The translations under genes and the position numbers were made by a program. DNA of 64,000 nt, taken from Helichrysum umbraculigerum. Lineage: Eukaryota; Streptophyta; Magnoliopsida; Asterales; Asteraceae. Location of the stretch: the NCBI GenBank assembly GCA_949592205.1, contig CATIUR010000014.1, positions 1,736,001-1,800,000 on the forward strand, read 5' to 3'. Shown one piece after another: positions 1-12,702 of the stretch. Under the pieces are notes generated by a model, which did no database searches, had not been told where the DNA came from, and saw only the letters and a program-made list of their open reading frames with translations. The first letter of the stretch is position 1. The number at the start of each line of letters is the position of its first letter.

Positions 1-83
1 AACAATAAAATATTAAATTATAATAATAAAAAATCATTCTCCCTCTTATCTCCTTAAATTTCTGTCTTTTTCGATCCTGTTAA

Positions 84-905
84 TATATATATGTAAAATG
101 TGTGGGGATAAAAAGAACGGTGAAAATACTTTTTGATTCACAATTTTTTTAAGTTGTGAACTTTCATTTTTTTTGCTTCCCATATGAATTTTTTTTGTGA
201 ACCCTTATATTTTTTTTGTTTCACATAAAATTTTCGTCATGAACCTTTAAATTTTTTTTTGCTTCACACAAAGTTTTTAACATTTTTAATTGTGAACCTT
301 ATTTTTTTCACATAAATTTTTTCACGAATTTTTTTTTAAGTTTTTTTGTTGTGAACTTAATTTTTTTTTTAGCTCACGGAAAGTTTTTAACTTTTTCAAC
401 TATGAACCTTATTTTTTTTAGTTCACGGAAAGTTTTTAACTTTTTCAATTGTGAACCTTTTTTTTCAACTTTGAACCTTAAGTTTTTCTTTTTGGTTCAC
501 AAAAAATTTTAAAATTTTTCAATAACCTTTTTTTCAACTATGAACCTTAATTTTTTTTGAGTTCACGAAAAGTTTTTTACTTTTTTAATTGCGAACCTTA
601 AATATATTTTTTTGGTTAACGGAAAGTTTTTAACTTTTTTTTAATTGTGAACCTTTTTTAAAACTATGAACCTTAATTTTTTTTTTAGTTCACGGTAAGT
701 TTTTAACATTTTCAATTGTGAACCTTATTTTTTTGTTTTGATTTTCGGATTTGACTTTATTTTACTTTTTTTTACAAAAAATATTTCTTTTTTTGTGTGA
801 ACCTCTATTTTTTATGGTTTACTTAAAAAAAATTCACAACTTTGAAAAATTGTGAAGGAAACAGTGTTTTTACTGTTTTTTTTATCTCCACCTCTTTCAT
901 ATATA
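84..905. mobile_element. Fold-back element with long inverted ends
   Basis: The left end (about 88-155) and the right end (about 835-905) are imperfect inverted copies of each other. The left reads ATATATGTAAAATGTGTGGG and the reverse complement of the right reads ATATATGAAAGAGGTGGAG. Both ends lie in short TA runs. No coding capacity is visible between them; the interior is the hairpin repeat array listed separately. The layout suits a non-autonomous, MULE-like fold-back element, but no clean target-site duplication could be read. Confidence 0.55.
190..735. repeat. Degenerate hairpin minisatellite (GTTCAC...GTGAAC)
   Basis: About eight degenerate units of 50-75 bp. Each opens with GTTCACGGAAAGTTTTTAAC or a variant and closes with CAATTGTGAACC or a variant, followed by a T run. 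GTTCAC at the start pairs with GTGAAC at the end, so every unit can fold alone. It fills the centre of the fold-back element at 84-905. Confidence 0.7.
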
Positions 906-1310
906 TAAACTAGATTAGATCAAGGACTGATATCTGTTTTCTCCATTTTTTTTATCCTCTTATTTTCACAGTATCGCATCCCTATATATTTATCCCCTTG
1001 TTTTTATATCCCCTTGGATCAAATAGAATAAAGTTTAGGATACAATAAATAGAATAGTATGCGGTCAAGGGTATTTTGAAACTTTTACTGTTATATTTAT
1101 TATTACAATATCGGTTATTAAATTAAATGGATTTTGCTAAATGTAGCTCTAAGGGCTACGTTTAAGAATTAATTTAGTGCTTAAAGTGATGGTACATTAA
1201 GTTGGTTGGGAGAAGTTAAATTCAGGGGTGGGTGGTTATTATCAGGGTACAAACGATATATGGATGTCTGAATTTCTTAAATATAGCCATAAGGGCTATG
1301 TTTACATCTA
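906..1310. other. AT-rich intergenic DNA, nothing recognised
   Basis: No open frame of note, no recognisable repeat boundary and no RNA gene seen. The phrase 'aagggctacgttta' near 1155 recurs as 'aagggctatgttta' near 1290. Confidence 0.5.
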
Positions 1311-3479
1311 TCTATCTTATATACAATTTGTCAATAAAGCTGACATCACTGAAGCTGATGTGTCAACTCTATAGCCATTTTTGCTGCTGACGTGGCTTCA
1401 TCCAAAACAATTGATGACGTCATTGACTCTCTCAAAAAAAAAAAAACACGCAGTATCTCTCCTAAAGCCGCCCAATTTTTAGGGAGCTTAAAACTTACAC
1501 AGCACGCTTGCATCTGATTGGTTTTCATAGCACGCCTATGCTTCACCACTTCCCAAAATTTTCTGGTTACATTAATTTCTTTTCTTTTTCATCCGGATTC
1601 CATACATCATTTTTTTGAATTTCTCTCTATCATCTTCTATACCTTGAGGAAAATTGACGAGTTTTAATGTTCTGTCTTCGTTTCAGATTCAAAAAGAAGG
1701 TGAGATATAATCAGAATTTTATCAATTTGTTGCTTGGTTCAGTTTATTCTCTTACTTTTGTGCTTGATAAATTGATTTAATGTACAGTATATTTGATTTG
1801 AGCTCATGTAAAGGTTTTTATTTGTATTTATGTTTGTTTCCTACAGGTTTAGATCATCAAATTATTAGGATTCATCATTGTGGAGGTAACTATCAGTTGG
1901 TAGATATTCTATTGTTGTTCCTTGTGGAGTGGAAGATGAAAGTATTTGGTGGATTTGAAGAAGATGAACTAATATTAAGGTATATTGACATATTGTTCTA
2001 TACGTAAGCAATTGATTTTTGTAATAATTATTTTTAATGTCATCGTTTGGTCATGAAATTTTTAAAAAATGAAGCGTTACACTTAAATTGGAGAGTGTCT
2101 TGAAGGTGTTCGATGAAATGCATGAGAGGCATAGACGCATAGAATCCTCTGAACTTGAAATTTTTTCAAATATTAATATGATTATGGCAAGGATAGATTA
2201 ATATTCTTATTGAGTTTACATATTCTCCTCTCAAATCGTATTATGTTTTTTGGTGTAAGTATCATTTTTTACTTGGTAAATGTTAAAGGAAACAAGATTA
2301 TTATTTTTCTGTTGTTGCGGTCAAGAAGGTATGGATGAGTTTTGATTTTGTATATGCCCATCTACATGTTGTTACAATCATGTTTGTATATTAGTACATG
2401 TCGACGTATAATTTGAATCTATGTGATGCTATAAGTTGTTACAATTTTTACCCTTCATATTGAAGAGGAGACAGTGAAGTAATGGAGGAGCTTGCATCCC
2501 CTTCATCTAATATACAGACTAAAATTGTTTGTAGCATTTCACGGTCTCTTTTTAATTTGAATATGCAGTTGTTAGATCTAACTGTGAAGCAATTGGCCTA
2601 CAAATTTAGCAAGTGTTATCTGTAGCTACACAAACAAGGCTTAACATCAGGTTTTGCTATAAAAAATTAGCTTCTTTATCATACATGTTCTTTTCGGAAT
2701 AGTGTTGTAGTCTTTGATTCTTGATGGTGACAAAATGAGTATGTGGGGTTATTTGGGACAAAATGAGTTAGGAGGTATATTGGTATTTATTTTTGTTTTT
2801 ATTATTTATGCTAGGGTATTTTTAGATCTATGCTTTTGTTCCTTTAAGTTCTCTATTTGGCATATTATTATGTAAGTGGAAATGGTTCATTGCTTATATA
2901 ATAGAACTACTAAGCTAAGATGTTGATATAAGAGTATGATTTTTCGCTACTCAAATTGATAGTCTTTCTATGCATTTGATTGCATTTGTTCTTCTTCTTG
3001 GTGATCATATTCAACAGGATTAATGGAAGAAATTAATGTAGCATATGTGTACAGTTCTGAGCTGGATGGGAAAGGCTTTGCGTATGCTGGCTGGAAGACC
3101 CTCGATCATTTTACTGTACCCGATACTGAACTTGAGTTTTCTGTCTTGCTGGAGAGCCTCTCATCAAACAGGTAGAACTATTATTTGTTTATTATTCTTT
3201 GTTCATTTGTTAATTATCTAATCGCTTGCTTCCTTTACATTAGTTGTAATTATCTATTTCCCACATAACACTTGATGCAAACTAAGTGTTTGACCGAAAT
3301 GACTAGACCATATATGTGTTATTTTTCTTCGTTCGTTTGTCATATTTCTACCTTCTATGATAGAGTGTACTTCTTGGTTTTAATATTCATGAAATATTAT
3401 TGTAGGAGGCCACTTATGAGAGAAAAACTCGTTGATCTTAAATCAATGTTTATATTTGTGGATCATGAATTGTATATTG

Positions 3480-5165
3480 TAAATCAACGAGTTTTTCCCA
3501 CCCGCGTGTTACAGCTGGGAGTAAAAAGTGTACATTTTTAGAAGTACGAATGTAATTATTCTTTCTTACTTATTTAACGAAACTTTAAACGTAAAAGAAC
3601 TTTATTTTCGAGGTGCAATAGTAGGCAATGTTTATCAAAACTAATATTGATTTTCTTAAGTATTTGGAATTGGATTCTTATCTTTGTTGAAAATTTGGAC
3701 ATATTTAGATAACCATCACAAATCTTAATGCATTTTTAATCGATTTTCCTACAACTTTAATCTTAAATCAATTTTATCTAATAGTACTTTTAGCATAACG
3801 TATAATCACATATTTTTATAATAAACTATGTTTTTGGTACTTTGACCCATATTGTTGATTTATTTAACAAACAATCGCTTATTTTGCACTGAACTACAAT
3901 TTACATATAGACTAATTAACTGCATGCTCTATTTTATACCTTTTTGGTTAACTTTTAAATTCTTCAAATTCATAACCGTATCTTGTGAAAACAAAGATTA
4001 CATTTCAAAAGGTCAACGGACTACATTTTGCATTTGATTTTACTGAAATTATTTATAGCAATATGATTGTTTATTAATTTAACTATATGTTTTTGTTTAA
4101 AACGTTGTTATTAATTTTTAAAGTCATTGTTTTATCCTGTTAAACAAATATTATATTAAAATATTAATGTTTTATCTTTTTTAAAGTGTTATTAGACATA
4201 AATGGTTTTATTTATATATTAGTTTTGTTATTACTGCTATTTTAAATTGCAATATTATATTATATACACAAAAAAGAATATATCATACATGCATTTCCAT
4301 CCCCTTATTTATTACTATATTTTATTTAAGTGAGTTGCAATAGTAGTATATGAGTTTGAATAGGTTAGGAATAGTAAAATTTACATTTGGTAAATGTAAA
4401 TCAACGAGTTTTTCCCACCCGCGTGTTACAGCTGGGAGTAAAAAGTGTACATTTTTAGAAGTACGAATGTAATTATTATTTCTTACTTATCTAACGGAAC
4501 TTTAAACGTAAAAGAACTTTATTTTCGAGGCGCAATAGTAGGCAATGTTTATCAAAACTAATATTGATTTTCTTAAGTATTTGGAATTGGATTGTTATCT
4601 TTGTTGAAAATTTGGACATATTTAGATAACCATCACAAATCTTAATGCATTTTTAATCGATTTTCCAACAACTTTAATCTTAAATCAATTTTATCTAATA
4701 GTACTTTTAGCATAACGTATAATCATATATTTTTATAATAAACTATATTTTTGGTACTTTGACCCATATTTTTGATTTATTTAACAAACAATCACTTATT
4801 TTGCACTGAACTACAATTTACATATAGACTGATTAACTGCATGCTCTATTTTATACCCTTTTGATTAACTTTCAAATTCTTTAAATTCATAACCATATCT
4901 TGTGAAAACGAAGATTACATTTTAAAAGATCAACAGACTACATTTTGCATTTGACTCTACTGAAATTATTAATAGCAATATGATTGTATATTAATTTAAC
5001 TATATGTTTTTATTTAAAACGTTGTTATTAACTTTTAAAGTCATTGTTTTATCCTGTTAAAACAAAGATTATATTAAAATGTTAACGTTTTCTCTTTTTT
5101 AAAGTGTCATTAGACATTAATGGTTTTATTTATATATTAGTTTTATTATTACTGCTATTTTAAAT
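3480..5165. repeat. Direct tandem duplication, unit about 0.9 kb
   Basis: The sequence beginning GTAAATCAACGAGTTTTTCC at about 3480 starts again at about 4396. The two copies stay aligned for about 770 bp, to about 4246 and 5165, with scattered substitutions and small indels. The spacer between them (4247-4395) is itself a copy of the repeat at 6251-6408. The copies have diverged by several percent, so this is not recent. Confidence 0.85.
4247..4395 (+). repeat. Dispersed repeat, copy 1 (second copy at 6251-6408)
   Basis: A stretch of about 150 bp starting ATTGCAATATTATATTATAT is repeated in the same orientation at 6251-6408. Shared features include ATGCATTTCCATCCCC and the terminal TTACATTTGGTAAATGTA. 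Copy 2 directly abuts the CACTA-type terminus at 6249. Confidence 0.8.
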
Positions 5166-5235
5166 ATTTAAAATCAACCACTTTTTCTATCTCATTATTT
5201 TATTATCACTATCTTCAATCTTGCTTCTAATATAC

Positions 5236-5930
5236 TAGTGTACTTCGACTTGATCTGCATCCCCGCTTATTCAATTCCCTTGTTAATATTTATCCACATG
5301 TTTTGTTAAATTCAGAGTAGGTTCTAGTGTTTCCATCACAATCCTCTCCAGCATGATGCATTATCACCGTCGAACCAACAAAGCCGGTTTGGATTTCTTA
5401 AAACTTTCTTCCGTTTCTCTCTCTCTCGTATATATCTGTTATAAAATTGGATGTGTATGTAAGTTCAATTATTTTCTTTTTGGGTCAACACTGTAACTAC
5501 ACCCAAAGAGGTTTGAACTATTTGTTGTTTGTTTATTAATCATCTAGTAATTTTTCTGTGTTTTATTGTTTAGTTATTTTCTGATTTTATTTGACTCACA
5601 ATTTGCAGATGGTGAGTCTTAAGGCTGTTCTCAAAGTGTCGACGTATACAACGAGGAAAGTTTGGAAGAAAGCATGAATTTCGGCTTACATTTGTTAGAT
5701 TAGATACAATGAATAGCAATTGAAGTAATTAATACTCCGTTGATTGTAACCTTTTTGTAAAAAGTTCAATTCTTTTGTTTATTTTGTAAATACTGACTGT
5801 TGGTATTTTGATATTGTAATCGGTCTTTTAGTTTTGATTTGTTGTAATATCAATTTATTTATTCTTTATTATTATTATTAAAATAAATACAAATACAAAT
5901 CTATAAAAGTGCATAAAGTTTTCCAACAAA
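5236..5930. other. AT-rich intergenic DNA
   Basis: A short open stretch after an AG at about 5610 (ATGGTGAGTCTTAAGGCTG, about 20 codons, ending at a TGA near 5677) looks like a terminal exon fragment, but I do not recognise it. No repeat boundary is clear. Confidence 0.3.
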
Positions 5931-5939
5931 ATTTTAATA

Positions 5940-6249
5940 TGCTTTTAAAAGAAATCTACTAAATACTAAAATCTTTTATTTAATTTTACAAAGGACTTTC
6001 CGACGAAAATTTTCTTGCTAAACCACCATTTTCATGCTATTTTTTATTTATTTAAAACCCAAAAGCAACGGATTTCCAATAGAAATTTTTGTTGGAACAT
6101 AAAACAATTCGTTGGAAAATTTCGTCGAGAGTGTTACCGACCAGGTGTTTTCGGACGAAATGATTTCGTCGGAAATCCGTCGGTGAAAGTCGTTTCCAAC
6201 ATATTTCCAACGATTTCTGCCGTCGCTGATGCCCAGTTTTCTAGTAGTG
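5940..6249 (-). mobile_element. CACTA (En/Spm-type) transposon terminus, truncated
   Basis: Read on the minus strand the segment starts CACTACTAGAAAACTGGGCA, a typical plant CACTA terminal inverted repeat. It is followed by dense subterminal motifs of the TTCCGACGAAA / CGTCGGAAAT type across about 6000-6200, which is diagnostic of this superfamily. No second terminus and no transposase are in the window, so this is an end fragment. It directly abuts the repeat copy at 6251-6408. Confidence 0.75.
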
Positions 6250-6250
6250 A

Positions 6251-6408
6251 ATTGCAATATTATATTATATAAACAAAAAAGAGTATATCATATATGCATT
6301 TCCATCCCCTTATTTATTACTATATTTTATTTAAGTGAGTTGCAATAGTATTGTATGAGTTTCAATAGGTTAGGAATAGTAGAATTTACATTTGGTAAAT
6401 GTAGTAGC
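6251..6408 (+). repeat. Dispersed repeat, copy 2
   Basis: Same sequence as 4247-4395 with a few substitutions. It begins at the CACTA terminus and ends at TTTACATTTGGTAAATGTAG, where similarity to copy 1 stops. Confidence 0.8.
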
Positions 6409-8084
6409 TTAAATTAAATGTCTAAAGTTGTGAGTAAATGTTAGATTTTGTGAATCAGTGTCTCTCAAGTCGAGTTGTACATCAAGTTTGTTGAATTGTA
6501 ATTTAATTTGTGACACATGATAAATCACACTGTAACATCTCTAACTACACGTATACTAACGAGGAATCGAGGATACCTTGAATCACTGTAAGTTTTCCAT
6601 GAAAGCTTCGCATCCTCCTTGGGATTTGACAGAAAACATTTTGTAACCGATATTAACAAACATATCTTTCCGTCATCGTCTATCCAAAAAAACTGTCAAT
6701 CAAAATTTAAAAGTATATTAAGAATACTAGAAATTAAAGTGACTTGTAGCAAGATTAGTTTCATAGTATTATATAATTTTTTTATGAGCATGTACGATTC
6801 CATAATAAAAAATTATCTAATGAGTAGTTTTTAGATAAATAACATGCAAAACGTCCTCACTTGTTGAACTAGTAGCACAATTTGTTAATTCGCACCCGTA
6901 GCACCATTAATAAAATCAACAATTCTTGAAAAATTACACTTCGCATATCCAACGGACTCGTAGTAAATGTTACCCCTAACTTATATGTTACTCCGACAAT
7001 GTTGAAATATACTTATAAATATAAAATGACATACAAAACTGTTGAAAGATGGTTTAACAAAGTGTGGCCATGATGTAACGCGAGTAATGGAACTCAATGA
7101 TATAATGAGTTGGGGGTTAATAAATAAATATGTTGTTGTACTTTGCAAAAATGTTCAACTAAGTTACCATAATATTAATATGTTCGATTGAATTACTAAA
7201 CTATTTTCATATCTAAATTAGGCTTTTTACGTTATAATGTTTATAAGTTAAGTAAAATAAATTCATATGTTAAGTAAAGTGATGATCTTGTGATCTTGGT
7301 GTTAATATCTTCGTAGTAAATGTTAAGCAACCTATATATCATTATTTTATAAGTTTAGTAATTAAATCAAACAAATTAATAGTCCATTAACTTAGTTGAA
7401 TATTTTCCCATAGTAAAGTAGCGTATTTTTCTATTAAGCCGTTGAGTTGGTTCGAGTCAGACAGGCCTCTACATGTTAGGCCATTTCAGCGTATACACTA
7501 AACAGTAAACACTGCAACAAATTTGATGCATTAAAATTAGAAATATGTTTGCATCAAATAAGGTTAATTCATCTCCTAGTATACATTAAATTTCTCCACA
7601 AAACGACTTTCAGCATTTACATATTACCCCCTAAACTATGTTTATGTTTAACTTTACTACAATTCATTTTTATGATAATTTAACTTTCCAAACTATTAAT
7701 TTAATTGTAAATCTTATTTATATGCTTTCATCAGGAGTTTCATATACATAACTTATTACTCGTAAAGTATAATCTACTTAAGCAAATAATATAATTGATA
7801 AGTTATTTCAAATATTTTACTAAATCATTACACATTTTACTATTGTATGAGTCAAACTATGAAAACTTCTATTGTATGTATTGATTATATCGTATATTGT
7901 ATGTAAAGTTTTTTTTTTGGTTAAGGCCAAATAAAAAAATAAATACAATAAACAATATTTGTAAGTTTATGAAAGTTGTTTTTTCGAGTGTACATACAAC
8001 TTAATATTGTTTCCGAAAAATGGTTTGTGCTTATATATCATATTGACTTTAGATATTTTATTCATTTATGACCTACTGTGATTA
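6409..8084. other. AT-rich intergenic DNA, nothing recognised
   Basis: Only short chance open frames. I looked on the minus strand for the missing 3' exons of the kinase gene at 13066-15249 and did not recognise any. Confidence 0.5.
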
Positions 8085-8825
<741 letters not shown>

Positions 8826-11410
8826 GACTGGGCTATCTTTGAAAAGTTCTCTATAAATCGTCGATAATAGCCAGCCAAACCAAGAAATTGTCGAATTTCT
8901 GTGGGAGTTTCCGGTGCTTTCCAGTTCTTAATCGCCTCTATCTTGGATGGGTCCACATGAATTCCCTTGTCGTTGATCACGTGACCTAGGAAATGAACCT
9001 CTCTAATCCAAAATTCGCATTTGGAGAACTTAGCATACAGCTTCTCGTTCTCAAGTAGTTGGAGGATAAGTTTCAAATGTCGTTCGTGATCCTCTTTCGT
9101 CTTTGAATAAATCAAAATATCGTCAATGAACACAATGACAAACTTATCTAAGTAAGGTTTGCACACTCGGTTCATGAGATCCATAAATACTGCCGGCGCG
9201 TTAGTCAATCCAAACGGCATGACTAGGAACTCATAATGACCATAACGAGTCCTAAACGTGGTCTTCGGTACATCCTCTTCTCGAACCTTCAGTTGATGAT
9301 AACCAGAACGCAGATCGATCTTCGAGTAGTAACTTGATCCTTGTAGCTGATCAAACAGATCGTCAATGCGAGGTAACGGGTATCGGTTCTTGATAGTTAC
9401 TTTATTCAATTCCCGGTAGTCAATGCACATCCTCATGGATCCATCCTTCTTCTTGACAAATAAAACCGGAGCTCCCCAAGGTGAAAAGCTCGGTCGGATG
9501 AATCCTAAGTCTAAAAGCTCCTGCAATTGTGTAGACAGTTCTTGCATCTCTGATGGAGCTAGACGATAAGGTGAGCGAGGGATTGGTGCGGCTCCAGGCA
9601 CCAGATCGATGCGAAACTCGACTTGTCGCGGAGGTGGTAATCCTGGAAGATCATCAGGAAACACTCCCGGATAGTCTCGCACTACAGGTATATCGTCTAA
9701 GCGTTTCTCTACAGGTTTCTTTTCCACAACATGCGCCAAAAATGCTGGATATCCCTTGCGGAGATATTTACAAGCTTTTAAGCAATTAATAGTTTTGACG
9801 GTGCTCGTCCTCTTATCTCCTTGTATCACCAAAGTTTCTCCAGTTGACAATGGTAAACGTACCATTTTATCAAAGCAAACAATCTCTGCACGATTTTTCG
9901 ACAACCAGTCCATACCGACTACGATGTCAAAACTTCCTAACTCAACCGGTAGTAAGTCTATTTTGAAAAGATGACCCTCCAATGCTAGAGTACATCCTGG
10001 TACTATTTCTCCTGATTCAATCAACCTACCATCGGCTAGTTCTAAGGTGTACTTGTTGTCTAGTTTACAAGATCTTACTTCTAATAGTGGTCTAAAATCC
10101 TTAGATACAAAACTCAAATCGGCGCCAGAATCAAATAATACGGAGGCATAATGATCGTTAACTAGAAACGTACCAGTGACAGTGTTGGGGTCCTGGCGTG
10201 CCTCTTGCGCTCCAACGACAAATGCACGACCCCTAGCTGGCTGGATGTTGGCGTTTCCACGATTGTTGTTGTTGTTCGGGTTCGCAAGGAGGTTCGGATT
10301 ATTTTGGTTGCCACGGTTCAGTTTAGGGCACTTGTTTCGGAAATGGCCTTGTTCGCCACATTCGAAACATCCATTTGCTAGTCGATCCCTATTTGCTTGG
10401 GTGGTAGGGTTCGCTCTACAGTATTGGGCCATATGCCCCCAGCGTTTGCAATTCCCACAGAAAGTACAGTCACCATCATGGTGACGTTCACACTTGCCAC
10501 ACTTTGGCTTACTCCCCATGTAAGTCTTTTGTTCAGCGGTAGTGGCAATGTAGGCTTTCGTGGTACTAGCCTGCTTCTTATTCTTGTGACCCTGACGGTC
10601 ATTCCACTTGCGTTTTCCTTTCCCAGCATCAGCATTGCTGGATTCAACCTTTCCAGTAGCAGCTTTCTTAGTAAGATTCCCCATTCTTACTGCTTCATCA
10701 GTCAAACGCTGTGCTAGTTCCACAGCAATCTTAAAAGTAGCAGGATTTGATGATGTTACCAAACTTCGAATTTGTGGCACTAAACCCCAGATATACCTTT
10801 CAGTGCGCTTGTACTCAGGAGTGACCATGTGAGGTACAAGACGTGCCAGTTCTTGAAATCTGGTGGTATATCCTGTGATATCAGCACCAACCATAGCAAT
10901 GTTCCAGAGCTCAGACTCAATCTTCCGCAGTTCACTGCGGGGACAAAACTCTTCCATGACCATAGTTTTCAAAGTTTCCCAAGACAGTGAATGAGCGGCT
11001 GGACGTCCCATTGCTTGCCTTTGGGCGTTCCACCAGGTCAAAGCCTTATCACTAAACGTGCATGTAGCATACATTACCATATCTTCACGGGCACACTTGC
11101 TAATCTCTAGCACATACTCCATTTTCTCTATCCAATGGATGATTCCAATGGCACCTTCAGTACCACGGAAATGACTCGGTTTACAAGCTAGGAATGTTTT
11201 GTATGAACATCCCTTTTGAGTGCTCTCAGGGTTACTGCCAGATACAATCGGGTCGGTATCTCTACTACCGCTACGGTTTCGGTCAGTGTCATACTGAGCA
11301 AGGGCTTCAGAAATCCTTCGGTTGACCATTTGTTCAGTAGTCTCCTCAACGGTAGGAGGTGGTGTGGTGTTTCGTTGGCTGTTCCTGGTAATTCTACGTT
11401 TAGGTGGCAT
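8826..11410 (-). pseudogene. Gypsy family 1 gag-pol, 3'-truncated
   Basis: Structural polyprotein, protease and reverse transcriptase of a Ty3/gypsy element, open from its ATG at 11410 to the break. Seen in order: a gag domain with WWNAQR (about residues 126-131); three zinc-knuckle-like cysteine clusters (CGKCERHHDGDC, CGNCKRWGHMAQYC, CFECGEQGHFRNKC); an aspartic protease motif LFDSGADLSFVS; and RT with LPRIDDLFDQLQGSSYYSKI and the FIDDILIYS catalytic box. The frame ends in about 25 codons contributed by the neighbouring fold-back DNA, ending at 8750. No internal stop or frameshift, unlike the full-length copy. It lacks RNase H and integrase and cannot be autonomous. Confidence 0.93.
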
Positions 11411-11748
11411 GATTCAGTCCTAATCACACACAAGAAACACTCGTAAGATATCTAATCAAGTCATCACTCATAAAGTAAGTGATAAATATAAATATAGTAC
11501 GAAGTCAATCACTAATTGATATCATTCATAAGGTACACAGCGATGTAAACCAAACATAAGTTATATATCATAATCATGGGTTAATTGTTGTTACATAAGT
11601 TTTATACAAAGATGGGATTTACTACAAAATATACCCATCGGATCAAACATGATCTACAAAATGTGACGGATTTAACCTATACATCCATCTAGTCAAAAGT
11701 CAACCCAAATACATCATAACTATAGTCCTAATACATCATACATACGGT

Positions 11749-12555
11749 CTAAAAGAAATACGGTAGACTCCATCCCACAAACATCCTAACAGCTGCCATC
11801 AACACACAGAATCCAACTGCGGTACCTATAGTCTCCAAACGACGCTCTAGTCGGATCAGACGTGCTCTAGTAGCATCGGCAGACTCCCTGTCTACCTCAA
11901 TATGCAACTCAGAAGTCGCAAGGCGTCCATATATCGCTAGCACATCATCGTCAAGACGAGAAGCGTCACTGCGCATCACTCGGATGGCAGACTGCGTACC
12001 AAAATGAAATCCCAGCAAGGTACGAATAACGGCGACCACAGTAGGGACCGTGAGCTCCAGAGGCTCCTCGGTCAAATGTAGAGATGTCGGTGTGTGAGAT
12101 GACTCCCCAGTCTCATAGGTGGAAGGAATCCTCTCAATGGTCCTCCAGTGGCGTAAAATGCGTGGCATCCAGTCCAGATGCGGAACTCTAGCTCTCGGTG
12201 TCTGCTGATCACAGCGGATCTCTCGCTCCTCAACCATCGGCTCCTTGCCGCGAGATGATGAGGGTCCTATGGGAAAATCTCTGACACACGACAGCGGTGT
12301 CCTCCTAGGTGTAGGCCTATAATCAGGCTCTCCAATAAGGTGGCGTCTAGACATAGAAATAGATCCTAACATATGGGTAGCAGGATCAGTGGATGGCAAT
12401 GGTGGAGTGGCTATCGAACCATCTGAAGTATCTCTAGGGAGTGTAGGCGGGTAAACCTCCTCAGAAACTGCTGTAGGTATCCCATCGTATGACCCCTCCA
12501 TGGGCTCCTCCTCAGTATCAGAATCACTGATGTGAATAGGTGCGTGTCTCGACAT
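11749..12555 (-). CDS. Extra ORF upstream of gag, family 1 (copy 1)
   Basis: A 268-codon ORF in the same orientation as gag, between the primer-binding site (12691-12702) and the gag start (11410). The N-terminal part is acidic and serine-rich (begins MSRHAPIHISDSDTEEEPME). The middle is proline- and arginine-rich with no motif I recognise. From about residue 195 there is a heptad-like, charge-rich stretch (IYGRLATSELHIEVDRES, RLIRLERRLETIG) that may be a coiled coil. The last about 24 residues are hydrophobic (VGFCVLMAAVRMFVGWSLPY then FF). It is not gag or pol. It differs from the second copy (30301-31107) by only about five residues, both open. Function unknown. A tail-anchored or membrane-associated accessory protein is an inference from composition only. 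Confidence 0.7.
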   Translation of the reverse strand: MSRHAPIHISDSDTEEEPMEGSYDGIPTAVSEEVYPPTLPRDTSDGSIATPPLPSTDPATHMLGSISMSRRHLIGEPDYRPTPRRTPLSCVRDFPIGPSSSRGKEPMVEEREIRCDQQTPRARVPHLDWMPRILRHWRTIERIPSTYETGESSHTPTSLHLTEEPLELTVPTVVAVIRTLLGFHFGTQSAIRVMRSDASRLDDDVLAIYGRLATSELHIEVDRESADATRARLIRLERRLETIGTAVGFCVLMAAVRMFVGWSLPYFF

Positions 12556-12690
12556 GCCTAGTCAAAGAATCGTGTGTGACGTGTCAGACGTATGCAATAG
12601 TATGAATGCAGAAATGTGTTAGCCAAGGCTATAGTCTAGGTCTCTAAAGTTTTCAGTCACTTAAAGACTTCTAGTTCTCTATAACCAATG

Positions 12691-12702
12691 GCTCTGATAC
12701 CA
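12691..12702 (-). other. Primer-binding site, family 1 copy 1
   Basis: On the minus strand TGGTATCAGAGC, complementary to the 3' end of plant initiator tRNA-Met. It lies 5 nt inside the LTR end at 12708, and defines the orientation of the fragment. Confidence 0.9.

Larger units (their letters stand above)
1311..5228 (+). mobile_element. Possible Helitron-type element with exon-like fragments
   Basis: The left edge near 1311 resembles a plant Helitron 5' end (TCTATCTTATATACAATTTG after an A). Inside are short exon-like open stretches bounded by plausible splice sites, e.g. 3024-3171 (about 49 codons beginning MEEINVAYVYSSELDGKGFA, followed by a GT donor) and an AG-preceded stretch at 3407-3541. 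The motif CCCACCCGCGTGTTACAGCT near 3497 and 4414 looks like a degraded Helitron-type GC hairpin. I recognise no protein family in the fragments. The right edge is set only by a CTAGT near 5235 without a convincing hairpin, so boundaries are uncertain. Captured gene fragments are the simplest reading; a decayed host gene is the alternative. Confidence 0.3.

Noticed and set aside
1346..1549. 67-codon minus-strand frame
   Set aside because: Contains a lysine/phenylalanine run from an A tract and no domain; not a gene.
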